Assembly: GCA_963575745.1 (NCBI GenBank)
Contig: CAUYUJ010011270.1
Coordinates: 248,001-312,000 of the forward strand
DNA: 64,000 nt
Direction of reading: 5' to 3'
DNA from: Prorocentrum cordatum
Lineage: Eukaryota > Sar > Dinophyceae > Prorocentrales > Prorocentraceae
The notes under the pieces were generated by a model. It had not been told where the DNA came from. It was given only the letters and a program-made list of their open reading frames with translations, and did no database searches. A program made the translations under genes and the position numbers. Positions 49,707 through 61,319 of the stretch are shown here, in pieces (the stretch's first letter is position 1; every line of letters starts with the position of its first letter).

Positions 49707-50623
49707 AAAAGAAAAATGAGACCCTGCAGTCGTTCCTGGAGCCGTCTTGGAGCCCTCTTGGGCTGCCCTGGAGCCTGTTGGAGCCCTCTGCGGAATGGTC
49801 TTGGAGCCCGCGCCGAGGATCTGGAAAATGTCCGGGACCATCGCGGCGGCCTCCGAGGCCCTCGACGCCGAAACCCCGTGAAAACACAGCGAAAATGAGC
49901 CCTGGTACTCGCATGGAGGGTCGGGCAGCTGTTTTCGGGCCCCTGGGTTAGAACCATCGCGCGCGCTTCGCGCGCGCTCAGGTTCTAGCCCAGGCCGGGG
50001 GGGCGCTGGACGATCTTGGACAACGCTATCAAGCACAGGCGCGCGACGGCATCTGAGGATCTTCTAGGGTGTTCCGCATGCTTCGTCAACTGGCTGTTGG
50101 AGGCACCTCTTGGGTGCTTCTTGGGGGGGCGTCTGAGGGTCCCTTGGGGGCATCGGTTCTGCAATCTGAAGCCGTCATTGGCCGTCTTGGCTGCATGGAG
50201 GCCCGACTTGAGGCCACCTGTGGCCAGATTGAGGCAATCCGGAAGCCTCCCAGGGGCCTCCTGGAAGCAGTTTTGATGCATTTGGGGCACTCTTGGGCTA
50301 TTTTAAAACCTCTTGGACGTCTCTCAGGGGCCTTGTGGGCCCTCGGGGAAGCTTTTGGGGTCCTCGTCGGACCACTTGGGGGCCTCTTGCGGCCTCCTGT
50401 GGGCCTTGTGGGGGGACCGCTCTGCTGTTGGGTCGCGTTCCCCTTCTTGGGCCTCTCTTGGGGCTCGTGGGGCCCTCTCGGGCCGTCTTGGGCGCCTCAA
50501 GCACCGTCTTGGGGCCCTCGCGGGCCGTCTTGGGGCCCTCTTGGAGGCCTCTTCCTCTATATGGGAGCGGTATTGGAAGCCTCTTGGGCCGTCTTGGAGC
50601 ATCGGGATGCCAAAAGGCAGACA
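49707..50623. repeat. non-coding repeat chain, copy III, part 2 with module D
   Basis: Picks up the chain after array unit 1, contains the hairpin (49,948-49,988) and module D (49,989-50,435, nearly identical to 35,602-36,045), and ends at GGATGCCAAAAGGC where array unit 2 begins. Confidence 0.85.
49948..49988. repeat. CTAGAACC-family hairpin
   Basis: Same sequence as 35,561-35,601 and same position at the edge of module D. Confidence 0.85.
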
Positions 50624-52926
50624 ATTATCCTGGCGAAGGGCCCAACCATACGCAATTCCAAATGCCGCCGTTGTAAGTATCGTCGTTGGTGGAACACCCG
50701 ATGGGGCCACGAAGCGTGTGAGAGGTGCGCCGAAATGTAGGTGGAACTGCATGCGGACCCTGCCACTGGGGCCTTCGGTGGAGCACCCTGTGGGGCCACG
50801 AAACGTGTGGGGGGTGCGCCGAAATGGAGGTGGAACTGCATGCGGACCCTGCCATTGGCGCCCTCGGTGGAGCTCCCTATGGGGCCGCGAAACGTGTGAG
50901 GGGTGCGCCGAAATGGAGGTGGAACTGCATGCGGACCCTGCCACTTGGGCCTTAGGCGGAGCTCTCTATGGGGCCACGAAACGTGTGAGGGGTGTGCCGA
51001 AATGGAGGTGGAACTGCATGCGGACCGTGCCACTTGGGCCTTAGGCGGGGCTCCCTATGACGCCACGAAACGTGTGAGGGGTGCGCCGAAATGGAAGTGG
51101 AACTGCATGCGGACCCTGCCACTTAGGCCTTAGGCGGAGCTCCCTATGGGGCCACGAAACGTGTGAGGGGTGCGCCGAAATGGAGGTGGAACTGCATGCG
51201 GACCCTGCCACTTGGGCCTCAGGTGGAGCTCCCTATGGGGCCACGAAGCGTGTGAGGGGTGCGCCGAAATGGAGGTGGAACCGCATGCGGACCCTGACAC
51301 TTGGGCCTTCGGTGGAGCTCCCTATGGGGCCACGAAACGTGTGAGGGGTGCGCCGAAATGGAGGTGGAACCGCATGCGGACCCTGACACTGGGGCCTTCG
51401 GTGGAGCTCCCTATGGGGCCACGAAACGTGTGAAGGGGTGGAACCGCATGCGGGCGCAGCCACTGGGGCCTTCGGTGGAGCTCCCTATGGGGCCACGAAA
51501 CGTGTGAGGGGTGCCCTATGAAACGGACCCTGACACTGGGGCCTTCGGTGGAGCTCCCTATGGGGCCACGAAACGTGTGGGGTGCGCCGAAAGGAGGTTG
51601 AACCGCTGGCGACCTGACACTTGGGAGTGGAGCTCCCTATGGGGCACGAACGTGTGGGGTGTGCCGAAATGGAGGTGGAACCGCATGCGGACCTGACACT
51701 TGGGCCTTCGGTGGAGCTCCCTATGGGGCCACGAAACGTGTGAGGGGTGCGCCGAAATGGAGGTGGAACCGCATGCGGACCCTGGGGCTTGGGCCTTAGG
51801 CAAAATGGAGGTGGAACGGCAATCGGACCTGACACTTGGGCCTTCGGTGGAGCTCCTATGGGGCCACGAAACGTGTGGGGGTGCGCCGAAATGGAGGTGG
51901 AACCGCATGCGGACCCTGACACTTGGGCCTTCGTGGGCTCCCTATGGGGCCACGAAACGTGTGAGGGGTGCGCCGAAATGGAGGTGGAACCGCATGCGGA
52001 CCCTGACACTTGGCCTTCGGTGGAGCTCCCTATGGGGCCACGAAACGTGTGAGGGGTGCGCCGAAATGGAGGTGGAACTGCATGCGGACCCTGCCATTGG
52101 GGCCTTCGGTGGAGCTCCCTATGGGGCCACGAAACGTGTGAGGGGTGCGCCGAAATGGAGGTGGAACCGCATGCGGACCCTGACACTGGGGCCTTCGGTG
52201 GAGCTCCCTATGGGGCCACGAAACGTGTGAGGGGTGCGCCGAAATGGAGGTGGAACCGCATGCGGACCCTGACACTTGGGCCTTCGGTGGAGCTCCCTAT
52301 GGGGCCACGAAACGTGTGAGGGGTGCGCCGAAATGGAGGTGGAACCGCATGCGGACCCTGACACTGGGGCCTTCGGTGGAGCTCCCTATGGGGCCACGAA
52401 ACGTGTGAGGGGTGCGCCGAAATGGAGGTGGAACCGCATGCGGACCCTGACACTTGGGCCTTCGGTGGAGCTCCCTATGGGGCCACGAAACGTGTGAGGG
52501 GTGCGCCGAAATGGAGGTGGAACCGCATGCGGACCCTGACACTGGGGCCTTCGGTGGAGCTCCCTATGGGGCCACGAAACGTGTGAGGGGTGCGCCGAAA
52601 TGGAGGTGGAACCGCATGCGGACCCTGACACTTGGGCCTTCGGTGGAGCTCCCTATGGGGCCACGAAACGTGTGAGTGGTGCGCCGAAAAAAGGAGGTGG
52701 AACCGCATGCGGACCCTGACACTTGGGCCTTCGGTGGAGCTCCCTATGGGGCCGCGAAACGTGTGAAGGGTGTGCCGAAACAGCGAACATGCGGGGGGCA
52801 GAGGCAGGGATGGGAGGAGGAGGAGGAGGAGGAGGAGGGAGGAGGAGGGGGAGGAGGAGGAGAGGAGGAGAGACGCGGGGCACCGTCTCTTCAAAACGAG
52901 GACCCAACACCACAGGATGGTTGGGA
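50624..52926. mobile_element. array unit 2: insertion made of tandem repeats
   Basis: Inserted in the chain between GGGATGCCAAAAGGC and AAAAACGTCAACGCCC; uninterrupted versions lie at 26,993-27,030 and 36,212-36,245. Head TGGCGAAGGGCCCAACCAT matches the head of array unit 1; the tail (GGA run, then CAAAACGAGGACCCAACACC) matches its tail. CCCAACCAT (50,641-50,649) and ATGGTTGGG (52,917-52,925) form a perfect 9-bp inverted pair near the ends. No protein-coding content. Confidence 0.75.
50695..52790. repeat. 89-bp tandem repeat, about 23 copies
   Basis: Units with GAGGTGGAACCGCATGCGGA and GGAGCTCCCTATGGGGCCAC; several middle units (51,500-51,960) carry small deletions. Related to the 90-bp array, from which it differs mainly by CGGACCCTGACAC in place of CGGGCGCAGCCAC. 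Confidence 0.95.
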
Positions 52927-54147
52927 AAAAACGTCAACGCCCAATCGTAAAACAATGTGTTGTGCCTCTTGGGGCCACCTTGGGAGATCTCTTGGAACCT
53001 CGTCGGCCCTCTTGGGAGCTTCCTGGGGGCCTCTTGGATCCGATTGGGGGCCTCTTGGGACTTCCCGAGACCCTCTCGGGGTAGAAACCTCGGATTCTCA
53101 GTTCGTGTTTCCCTTCTTGGGCCTCTCTTGGGGCCGTCTCGGGGCCCTCTCGGGCCGTCTTGGGTGCCTCAGGCACCGCCTTGGGGCCCTCGTGGGCCGC
53201 CCAGGGCCCTCTTGGAAGCCTCTTCGGCTATCTTGGAGCTGTCTGGGAGGCCTCTTCCTCCTCCTTGTCCCCCTCCTCCTCCTCCTCCCACTCCAGCTCT
53301 CTCTCCTCCTGATCTTCCTCCTCCTCCTGCAGCGTGTTCCGGAAGGCTCCCGCCGGAACATGCTGTGCACAAGTGCTGTCACTGCTGCCGCCACCGTGCC
53401 CTGGGTGGTGGGTCAGAGGCCTCATGGGTGTTGCTTTGGATCTCGTGGTTGGCCTGTCGGGGACGTCGTGAAGGCAGTTTCGCAGCTTCTCGGTAGCTGT
53501 TTTGGGACCGTTGTGGGGCCTCCTCGGGGCTGTTTTGTGGCCTCTGTAGGCCTCGTTTGGGCCTCCTGGGTGCCTGTTGGGGGCATCCTGGGGCCTCTTG
53601 GGGGCTCCTTGGGGCCTCCTGGGGCACTCTTGAAGCCAGAGGGTCGAATTTTGGAGTCGTGGTCCCCTTCTTGGGCGCATTTTGGGGCCGTTTTGGGGCT
53701 CTGTTGGGCTGTCTTGGGCGACTCTGGGGCCGTCTTGGGGCCCTCTTGGGCCGTCTTGGGGCGCTCTTGGGGGCCTATTGAGCCATCTTGGAACGTCGGA
53801 CAGCCGAAAAGGCTGGAAGGCCAATACCGTTCGAAAACCTTCGTAAAATTGACGATTTCGGCCTCTGGAAGCGCTCTGGAGAGGCGTCTTGAAGCGTCGT
53901 GGAGTGCCTTGGGGCGCCTCTCGGGCCGTCTTGGGCCTATCTTGGGCGTCCTGGAGCGGTCTTTCGGCGACTCGGGGCCCGCTTGGGCCGTCTTGGGAGC
54001 CTCTGGAGGCCCTCCTGGCCCATGGGGGGTCGGAGGCGGCGGCCTCCGAGGCCCAGGACGCGGAAACCCTGTAAAAACACAAGGGAAATGAGCCCCGGTC
54101 CCCCCATGGGGGGTGGGGGCACCTGTTCTGGGGCCCCCGGCCTCGCC
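52927..54147. repeat. non-coding repeat chain, copy III, part 3
   Basis: Follows copy I from about 27,010 to 28,300: AATCGTAAAACAATG, a short TCC run (53,270-53,335), TTCCGG...CCGGAA (53,336-53,357), and the intact element-2 site CCTGTCGGGGACG (53,453). Confidence 0.85.
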
Positions 54148-54154
54148 CCCAGGG

Positions 54155-54226
<72 letters not shown>
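54148..54226. repeat. (TA)n microsatellite
   Basis: Left edge CCCCCAGGGATATGTG, then TA repeats. No hairpin follows; the right edge is GCGCCCTGGGACATGC. Confidence 0.95.
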
Positions 54227-54230
<4 letters not shown>

Positions 54231-54421
54231 CCTGGGACATGCTCTTTCCTTACGAAAACCCACACCCACGACAGCCCCTCGACGCCAGCGTGCCCGGAGG
54301 GCGCCAGACGCCCCCCATCCCGAGCACGAAAAAGAAAAAACAACCGTCAGCGTGAACCAAAAATTGGTTCGGCCCGTCGGGTGGCTCTGCGTCCGCGCAC
54401 ATGCTCATCCCTTACCGAAAA

Positions 54422-54481
<60 letters not shown>

Positions 54482-54661
54482 CGCACACGACGGCCCCTCG
54501 GCGCCAGCGTGCCCGCAGAGCGCCAGACGCTCCCATCTGGGGCCCCGAAGAAAAAACAGCCGTCGACGTGAACCACACATTGGTTCGGCCCGTCGGGTGG
54601 TTCTTCACTTCCAAACATGTTCACTCCTCACAAAAACACACACACACACACACACACGCAG
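54227..54661. repeat. two-copy 145-bp repeat with (CA)n tracts
   Basis: A segment with CGCCAGCGTGCCCG and TTGGTTCGGCCCGTCGGGTGG occurs at about 54,270-54,400 and again at 54,486-54,603. Each is followed by a CA tract (54,422-54,478 and 54,635-54,658). Confidence 0.9.
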
Positions 54662-55330
54662 CCCTGAGCCGTCGAGTTCGCGACAAACATCAAGTTTACA
54701 CCCCTATGGCAATGAAAATTCACGAGCTCGCCACATGCTGTGACCACATAGCGCGGCGAGGTACCAGACCCGCGTTCCTGCGCCAAGGATGAGGATGAGG
54801 GACAAGATGTTGTGGCGAAGCGAAGCGAGCCAACAACATCTTGTGTATATATATATATATATCTATATATATAACATATGGGCATCTTCGGATCCCCTGG
54901 GTCCCGAAAATATCCAGATCACATGCGACTGGATGTGCTGGGAGATCTGTTCCCGAAATGGATGAATAAGTCCAGGCCTCGGACCAGTGAGCCATGCACC
55001 CTTTCACGCACGGTCCTTCACCTTCAGCGTGTCGACACCAATCCCGAGGGCGTCTGCCGCTGTCGCCAACATCCTCTCTTTCTCGCTCTGCTCTGCCGCG
55101 ACGGTGGACTGCCACCTCGGGCGGTGGCAAGGGCCCAACGGAGCTAAGCCCAAAGACTCGCGGCTCTGATCCGTCAGAAAAAACCGCCGTGACACAGACA
55201 GACCGAACCCTTGGCCGACAACACACGGGCGCACACATAACATTTAGATACACGAGAACGAACTGTCTGCCAACCGGCCGCAGAGGCCTGACCATTGATG
55301 AATGACGCGAGGCGCCTGGTCAGACCGGGA
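54662..55330. other. no recognisable gene; short (TA)n at 54,843-54,874
   Basis: Mixed sequence around 54,800-54,850 containing an inverted ACAAGATGTTGT...ACAACATCTTGT (about 54,802-54,845) directly beside the TA tract. Nothing coding is recognised. Confidence 0.5.
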
Positions 55331-56545
55331 CAATAATGAACAAGAATTGTGTCACACATGCTGAAATATTGGACCAGGAACACGCGAATAACATGTCACG
55401 AATGCATGCAGACCGTTCGGAAAAAGTTGGCGGAAGCCTGAAGTACGAAGGCATACTGAATCGAAACCTTGAATCTCGAAAACTCGATCGATGGGCGACG
55501 TACAACTGCCGGTATCCACACGGGGGAGCCGCAGACACTTCCCGTGCCGCCCCTTGGGCGGCTGACGGTGGCAGAGGCGCCAAGCTGGGACGACGACGAG
55601 AACTTCGACAACGATCACGACGACGATCACGCAGAGTCGTCGGTGCGACCAAGAATGGCACCTTCACCTTCAACACCGTTGCGCCCGTCGTCTCGCCAGC
55701 AGGCGACCATATCGCGGGTGTCATTGGCTATAGCGAGGAGGTGAAAACCCGAAATGGCATTGGCGCCAGCATCACATACCACTAGCCTGCCTGCGTGTGT
55801 GGCAACACCGTCTTGTTCGACAGCGTAGTCGAAGACTTTGACAACAGCCCACTCTACTGCGAGCTGCCGCCACGGGTGCCCGCAAGCCCGTACATCTACC
55901 GAAGCGCACCAAAACAACGACCAGCGCGCCAACACCAGCGCCGGCCAGCAGAGCTACGACATCAAGAACAAGCAGAGCTCCCCTGAGCACCGGCAGAGCT
56001 GCGACTGAAACCAGCAGAGCAGCCACGGGACACGCGAACAACAGTCTAGAGCACCAAAGCTACGACTGGAACAGGCAGAGCTACCGAGAGCACCAGCGGA
56101 GCGACTTGAACCAGGCCCGGGCTGCTCTGGCAGCACAGTCCAAGGTGGAGGACGATGGCCCAGAGAGGCCTGAAGAACCTTGGACGGGGGAGGACCCGGC
56201 ACTAGCAGAAAGAGCGCAGCCCATGGACCAGGAGAAGGTACGACGGCCCACAGGCCCGAGTACGACGCCCGCAAGAGGGAAGCCTTCCTGGGCAACCTGA
56301 TCCACGACATCAACTGCGAGGACGCCGAGGACATCGAAGACGCGGCGCTCCCGCCAGCAAAGAATTTCGCCGAGACGAAGCTGACAACCACAAAGGGCGG
56401 ACAATCCGCGTGGGTAACCCGTCCAGCTTCCTCGACGCCGAAAGAATCCAAGACACGTTCTCCCTTATGGGCCACATCGCTGGCAGACGGGCCGTGCGAT
56501 CCCACTTTCTCGGGCTGTGGCGGGTTTTCCCGGGGTCGCTTTGGG
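55331..56545 (+). other. weakly coding-like stretch, unknown
   Basis: Less GC-biased than its surroundings and with protein-like translations on the plus strand. An open frame of 149 codons runs 55,336-55,785. About 55,930-56,110 repeats CAGAGCTACGA-like units. Around 56,250-56,400 one frame reads EYDARKREAFLGNLIHDINC and continues acidic; near 56,395-56,520 another reads NPSSFLDAERIQDTFSLMGH. The frames differ, so this may be an exon pair or a frameshifted relic. I recognise no family. Confidence 0.3.
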
Positions 56546-56574
56546 CCCCCTGTGGGGCTCTCTTTGTCTGATTA

Positions 56575-57175
56575 TCTCCCTCTCTCTCTGTCTCTCTCCA
56601 TCTCTCTCTCTCTCTGCCTCTTGGCGCTTCGCGCCATGCACCTTGGTCCCTGAAGTTTGGCATGCAGGCGGAAGGTCAGGAAGGTCAAACAAACAATTTA
56701 ACGATAACTCCTTGCTCCCTTTTCCGGCATCGCCGTTACAATAATTTCATGCATTATCATTCCTCCATGTTTCTGTTTCCTCATTCTCGACCTACCCTAC
56801 GAATTCTTCCCCATCCTTCTCAGCTCTTATTCCGGAGCCTCCTCCTTGGAGAACCTCTGGGGGCCTCGCGGAAGTTCTTAAGGCTTTCTGAAAGCCTTCT
56901 GGAGCCTCCTGGGCGTCTTCTGGGAGCCTCAGGGGGCTTCCTCGAGCCACCCTGCCTCCAACCGCGGTCTACCTGAACGACCAGGTCACGACTTGGAATG
57001 CTTCGGAGGGTGTCTCGGCTCGGGGCCATCTTGGGCCGTCATGGGGCTCTCGTAGGCGATCTTGAACCCTGTTGTGCCGTCTTGGGGCTCTCTTGAACTG
57101 CCTGGAAGCCATTTCGGATAGTTTTGGGGCGATTTTCGGGCCTCGCAGGCGATCTCAGACGCCTAGAAGACCGAA
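56575..57175. repeat. (TC)n tract plus dispersed repeat module E, copy 1
   Basis: TC repeats lead into a small hairpin GGCGCTTCGCGCC (56,623-56,635) and about 550 bases that match 63,342-63,890 (CATGCACCTTGGTCC, GCAGGCGGAA, GCGATAACTCC-like, CCTCCTTGGAGA). Confidence 0.85.
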
Positions 57176-57600
57176 GAACAGGGCATTCCCAAAATCACGC
57201 CAAAACCTTAGGAAATCCGCCGACCCTGTGTCGGCGTGTGAGGGGTTGTTCGTCCTCGTCGTCGTCGTCGTCGTCGTCGTCTTTGCAGTGCTCTAGCGGC
57301 CTTGAGGGAAATCGACCCACGTCGTAACCACGTCAAAGGGAAGCCCCTTCCCTTTGATCCCTGCCCCGTCGGGGGGGGGGTCCCGGGGGGGGGGTCAGAT
57401 ACGACTCCGCCCCGGAGGCCTCCTCCTCCTCCTCCTCCTCCTCCTCCTCCTCCCCCCTTGCTCCCCTCCTCTTGCTCCTCCTCTACCTCCTCCTCCTCCT
57501 CCTCCTCCTCCTCCTCCTCCTGCTCCTCCTCACCCTCGTTTTCATCTTCGTCGTCTTCAGGGTCGGCGGCACCGGCCGTAAGGCCTTCGCAATCAATGTT
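57176..57600. repeat. (GTC)n and (TCC)n tracts
   Basis: GTC run 57,255-57,285 and TCC run 57,420-57,535, separated by a spacer with two G runs. Confidence 0.9.
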
Positions 57601-57847
57601 TTTCTGATGTTTGAAAGCCTCTTGGGGTCTTTTGGGGGTCGTATTCGGGCGTCTGGTGGGTGTCTGGGGCCTCTTGGGGCCCTTGAGGGGGCGTTCGGCT
57701 GCCCTCCTGACCGACTTGTGCCCGTTGCCTGGGCCCAGCCAGGGCTTCCAGGAGCTCTAAAAAGATTGGGAGGCCTCCTGCAGGGGCGTCCAAGGGGCAC
57801 GCGGGGCCACGCATCTGGGGGTCCCGTTTCGGAGGGGGGTCCCAGGT
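57601..57847. repeat. CTTGGGGCC-type degenerate repeats
   Basis: Short patch of the same repeat matrix seen at 24-28 kb. Confidence 0.6.
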
Positions 57848-58443
57848 GGGGCTATAGGGCGATGGGGCTATGGGGCTACAGGGCTATGGAGCTATAAGGC
57901 CATTGGGCTAGAGGTCTATAGGGCTATAGGGCTAGAGGGCCATAGGGCTATAGGGCTGTAGGGCTAAAGGGCTATGTGGCTATGGGGCTCTGGGGCTCTG
58001 GGGCTACAGGGCTATGAGTCTATAGGATTACGGGGCTATAGGACTATAGGGCTATAGGACTATAGGACTATAGGGATATAGGGCTATAGGGCTATAGGCA
58101 TATAAGAACTATAGGGTTACAGGGCTATAGGGCTACAAGGCTATAAGGCTATAGGGCCATAGAGATATAGGGCTATAGGGCCATAAGGGGCTATATGGCT
58201 ATTGGGCTATAGGCTTTAGGGCTATATTATAGGGCTATAGAGCTGTACGACCCTGGGGCGATAGGGCTATAAAGCTATACGACTATAAGGCTATTGGGCT
58301 ATAGGGCTATAGGCCCTATACGGCTATAGGGCTATTGGGCTATAGGGCTATAGGGCTATAGGGCGATAGGGCTATAGGGCTATAGGGCTATATGGATATA
58401 AGGCTATAGGGCTATAGGGCTATATGGCTATAAAGGCTATAAG
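57848..58443. repeat. degenerate GGGCTATA octamer array
   Basis: About 600 bases of GGGCTATA and near variants (GGACTATA, GGCCATAG, GGCTATAA). Mostly 8-base steps, with some 9-10-base steps. No hairpin or gene inside. Confidence 0.95.
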
Positions 58444-58535
58444 GCACCCGGGCGGGCCGCGGAATCGATGACTAACCTCACCTAACAGTATTAATCCGCT
58501 AGTATCCCTACAGAGACAAGGTCTGATTGGGGAAT

Positions 58536-58672
58536 ATATATATATATATATATATATAAGTACATATATGCATATATGTATATATGTATATATACATACA
58601 TACATACATACATACATACATACATACATACATACATACATACATACATACATACATACATACATACATACA

Positions 58673-58708
<36 letters not shown>

Positions 58709-58777
58709 TATACACATATACACAGACACATACACACTAGAACCATCGCGCGCGCTTCGCGCGCGCTCAAATTTTAG
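58536..58777. repeat. (TA)n/(CATA)n microsatellite plus CTAGAACC hairpin
   Basis: TA tract, then about 120 bases of CATA repeats, TA again, and the hairpin at 58,737-58,777 (CTAGAACCATCG...CAAATTTTAG). Module A copy 2 starts right after it. Confidence 0.95.
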
Positions 58778-60150
58778 CTAGGCTTCATAGGCTAACTCAT
58801 GTAACATCATTGTGGTTGCTTCTTGCGTCCAGGGACCCCCTTGGAGGCCCTGCGCAAGCATCGGAATCGTATAGAAAGGGAAGTACGGAAGCACAGAAAT
58901 CATTAATTTCCGTTAGGTATTCAACGATTTGGGACCCTCAAAGGCTTCCTGGGTTCTTTTCCGGGAGGCGAGAGGGGTCTGAATTGTGGTCTGTTGTGCA
59001 AGATTAGACCGGGGGCCAAACTTGAAAAAAAGAAGGAATTTGGGGGATCTCCATTTTTTCCAATTCCTCGGCACTGTTCGCCGCTGTTTTTTGTTTGTGC
59101 CTCGCGGGTTTTGTGAGCCGTGCCCCTCAGGGGTGTGGGATCTTCTGGACCCCCTGGGGATTCTGGAGGCCTCCTGGAGGCATGGAGAGCCATCGGAAAG
59201 GTATCTCGGGCTGCGCGGGAGCGTGTTGGGCGGTTCTTTACATTTTGGGGGCTCCTTGGGGTCGTCTTGGGCTGTCCTTGGGCGTTTTGGGGGCCACCCG
59301 GGAAGCCGGGAGGCGCGGTACCGGCCAGATGTCAGGGATGTGTGGGAACTGCGAATAGGAGTGCCACTTTGAAAAAACAGGGAATTATGGGAATTCCATT
59401 TTTCTTCCTCTCTCGAGATCCTCGATCTTCGAGGGTTGGAAGCGGGGAAACGTGAGAAGGCGAAAACCATTAACAAAAAACTAGTGGACATCAGCGAATT
59501 TACCCTCTTTGGGCTCTCTTGGGACGGCTCTCGCAGTTCTCTTGGGCCGTTCTTGGGCCTCGTCGGGGTCTTTTTGGGGCCTCTCAAAGATCGGGGGTGT
59601 GTTGGGGGCCTCTGGGGGGGCCCGGAGGCTTCTCGGAGGTCTCTGAAGCCTCCTGCTCCCGCTCTTGGGCCCATCTTGGGCCTGTTCTGGGGTGGTCTGG
59701 GGCTCTCCTGGGCGCCTCTTCGGCAGTCTTGGAGCCTTCTTGCCCCGTCTTGGGGCCGTCCTGAAGGTCTCCTGGGTGGTCTTAGGGCGGTCTTGGGCGG
59801 CTCTTCGGCGCCCGTTGGAAGCTCGAAAGCGCGAGAAGTCAAAAACATTAAACAAAAACAATGAACATCGACGATTTGGGTCTGTTCGTCCCTTCCAGGA
59901 CGCCTCTCGGACCTCTCTTGGGGTCTCTTGGAGGCCACCTGGGAGCCTCGAGAGCCTTCGGAAGGCTGATTTGGGTTGCTTAGGAGTGTCATGGACCATC
60001 CTTTCGCATTCTGCTCCTGGGAAGCCTTTTGGGCCCTCCTGGGGCGGTGTGGAAGCTCCCCGGAAAGGCCGGGGGAGCAGTACCGAGAGCGTCCCCGAGA
60101 TGTGACGGGGAGGCGTGGGACCCGGGGCCGGGGGGGGGGGGGGCGGTATA
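58778..60150. repeat. dispersed repeat module A, copy 2
   Basis: Matches 23,369-24,640 along its length, with an extra AGAGCCATCGG...GGGCTGCGCGGGAGC segment near 59,185-59,225. Ends at a G run (60,128-60,142) and a short TA-rich stretch. Confidence 0.8.
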
Positions 60151-60189
60151 TATTCATATTATAATATATTCCTATTAATATTCTTTTAA

Positions 60190-60780
60190 AAGAAGGCCAG
60201 GGAACCCACGCCTCAGCGCATCCCCCCAAACGAATTTCGCCTCCTCGGGCCTGTCTTTCGCCTTGCTGTGGCCATCCTGGGGTCGTCTTGACGCCCCCCG
60301 AATCAAGTGGTAGTGTACAAGCGAAAAAGCCGAAAACATGTTTTTACTGTGTTTCTCTGCTCTTCCCACTCTCTGGGCCCTGTTGCGCCAGCCTTGGGCC
60401 TCCTTTGGGGCTCGTCTGGGGCCTCATCTGGAGCCGTCTTGGAAGCATCTGGGAGCCTCAAGAGCCAATCATCGGAAACGACAAGGCGAGAAGACCAACA
60501 ACCTGGTTTTTCCAATGATTTTCATCCTCTCCGGCGCCCCCTCCCCCGCCCTTCCCCAAAAAACTTTCGAATCCTCGGGCCTTTCTTGCGCCTCCCTGTG
60601 GCCGTCCTGGGGTCGTCTGGACGCCCCCCAGGTCAACCAGAAGTCCCAAAGCGGGAAGGCCGAAAACATTGTTTTTCTACTGCGTTTTCTCTGCTTTTCC
60701 CACACTCCAGGCCCTGTTGCGTCAGGCTTGGACCTCGTGGGGCTCGTCAGAGGACTCAGTTGGAGACGTCTTGGCGCTGA
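60190..60780. repeat. about 330-bp tandem duplication
   Basis: CCTCGGGCCT starts at 60,242 and 60,572; each unit has GGTCGT-TGACGCCCCCC or its variant, AGGCCGAAAACAT and TTTTCTCTGCTTTTCCCAC. Divergence is visible throughout. No gene. Confidence 0.75.
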
Positions 60781-61035
60781 AGATGAAAAGGAGGAAGAGG
60801 GGGGAGGAAAATGCGGAGAAAGAGCCAGGAGGAGGAGGAGGCCCTGCTTCATGCTACCCCAACCAGTCGCCTGAGACTTACTCTCGCCTCTGGGTACAGA
60901 AACGCCTTGAGCTGGCCAGAGCTGGCGTTGTCAAGTCGCTCCCGCTTAGGAGATCCCCACCCACTCCGACTTGGCGGTGGCTGGCCCCGCGGCCACGCGC
61001 GCGCACGCCGCCTGCATTCGAGCTCGCAAGCAACA
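60781..61035. other. no recognisable gene
   Basis: Short GGA-rich patch (60,785-60,840), then mixed sequence. Confidence 0.4.
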
Positions 61036-61217
61036 AGCTGCATGGCGCGAAGCGCCAATGTATTCTTGTGTATATGTGTGTGTATGTATGTATGTATGTG
61101 TATACATATACATATATTTATATGACTGTATGAATATATATATATATATACATACATACATACATATACATACATATACTAGAACCTTCGCGCGCGCTTC
61201 GCGCGCTGAGGTTCTAG
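61036..61217. repeat. reversed module E end, microsatellite and CTAGAACC hairpin
   Basis: GCATGGCGCGAAGCGCC (61,040-61,056) is the module E hairpin end in reverse. TGTA/TATA/CATA repeats follow (61,067-61,178), then the CTAGAACC hairpin (61,179-61,217). The two hairpin types thus flank one microsatellite. Confidence 0.85.
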
Positions 61218-61319
61218 CCAACCCCAGCCTTGGACAAGGTCAAAGCTGGACGTATGGAAGGCCCGCAGATCGTGCGAACATGAATTCAGGAAGTGGCAAG
61301 CACGCAACCAGACCAAATA

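Noticed and set aside
46450-49951. Long open frames (up to 659 codons) through the 112- and 90-bp arrays on both strands
   Set aside because: They exist because 90 is a multiple of three and the unit lacks stops; both strands are open at once and no domain is present.
47700-52790. Regular 89-90-bp repeats resembling a CRISPR array
   Set aside because: Units are contiguous with no unique spacers, both arrays lie in a eukaryotic repeat context, and no cas genes are present. They are minisatellites.
24646-61217. GC-rich hairpins as bacterial-type terminators
   Set aside because: No T run follows, the context is eukaryotic, and the hairpins sit at repeat borders rather than after genes.
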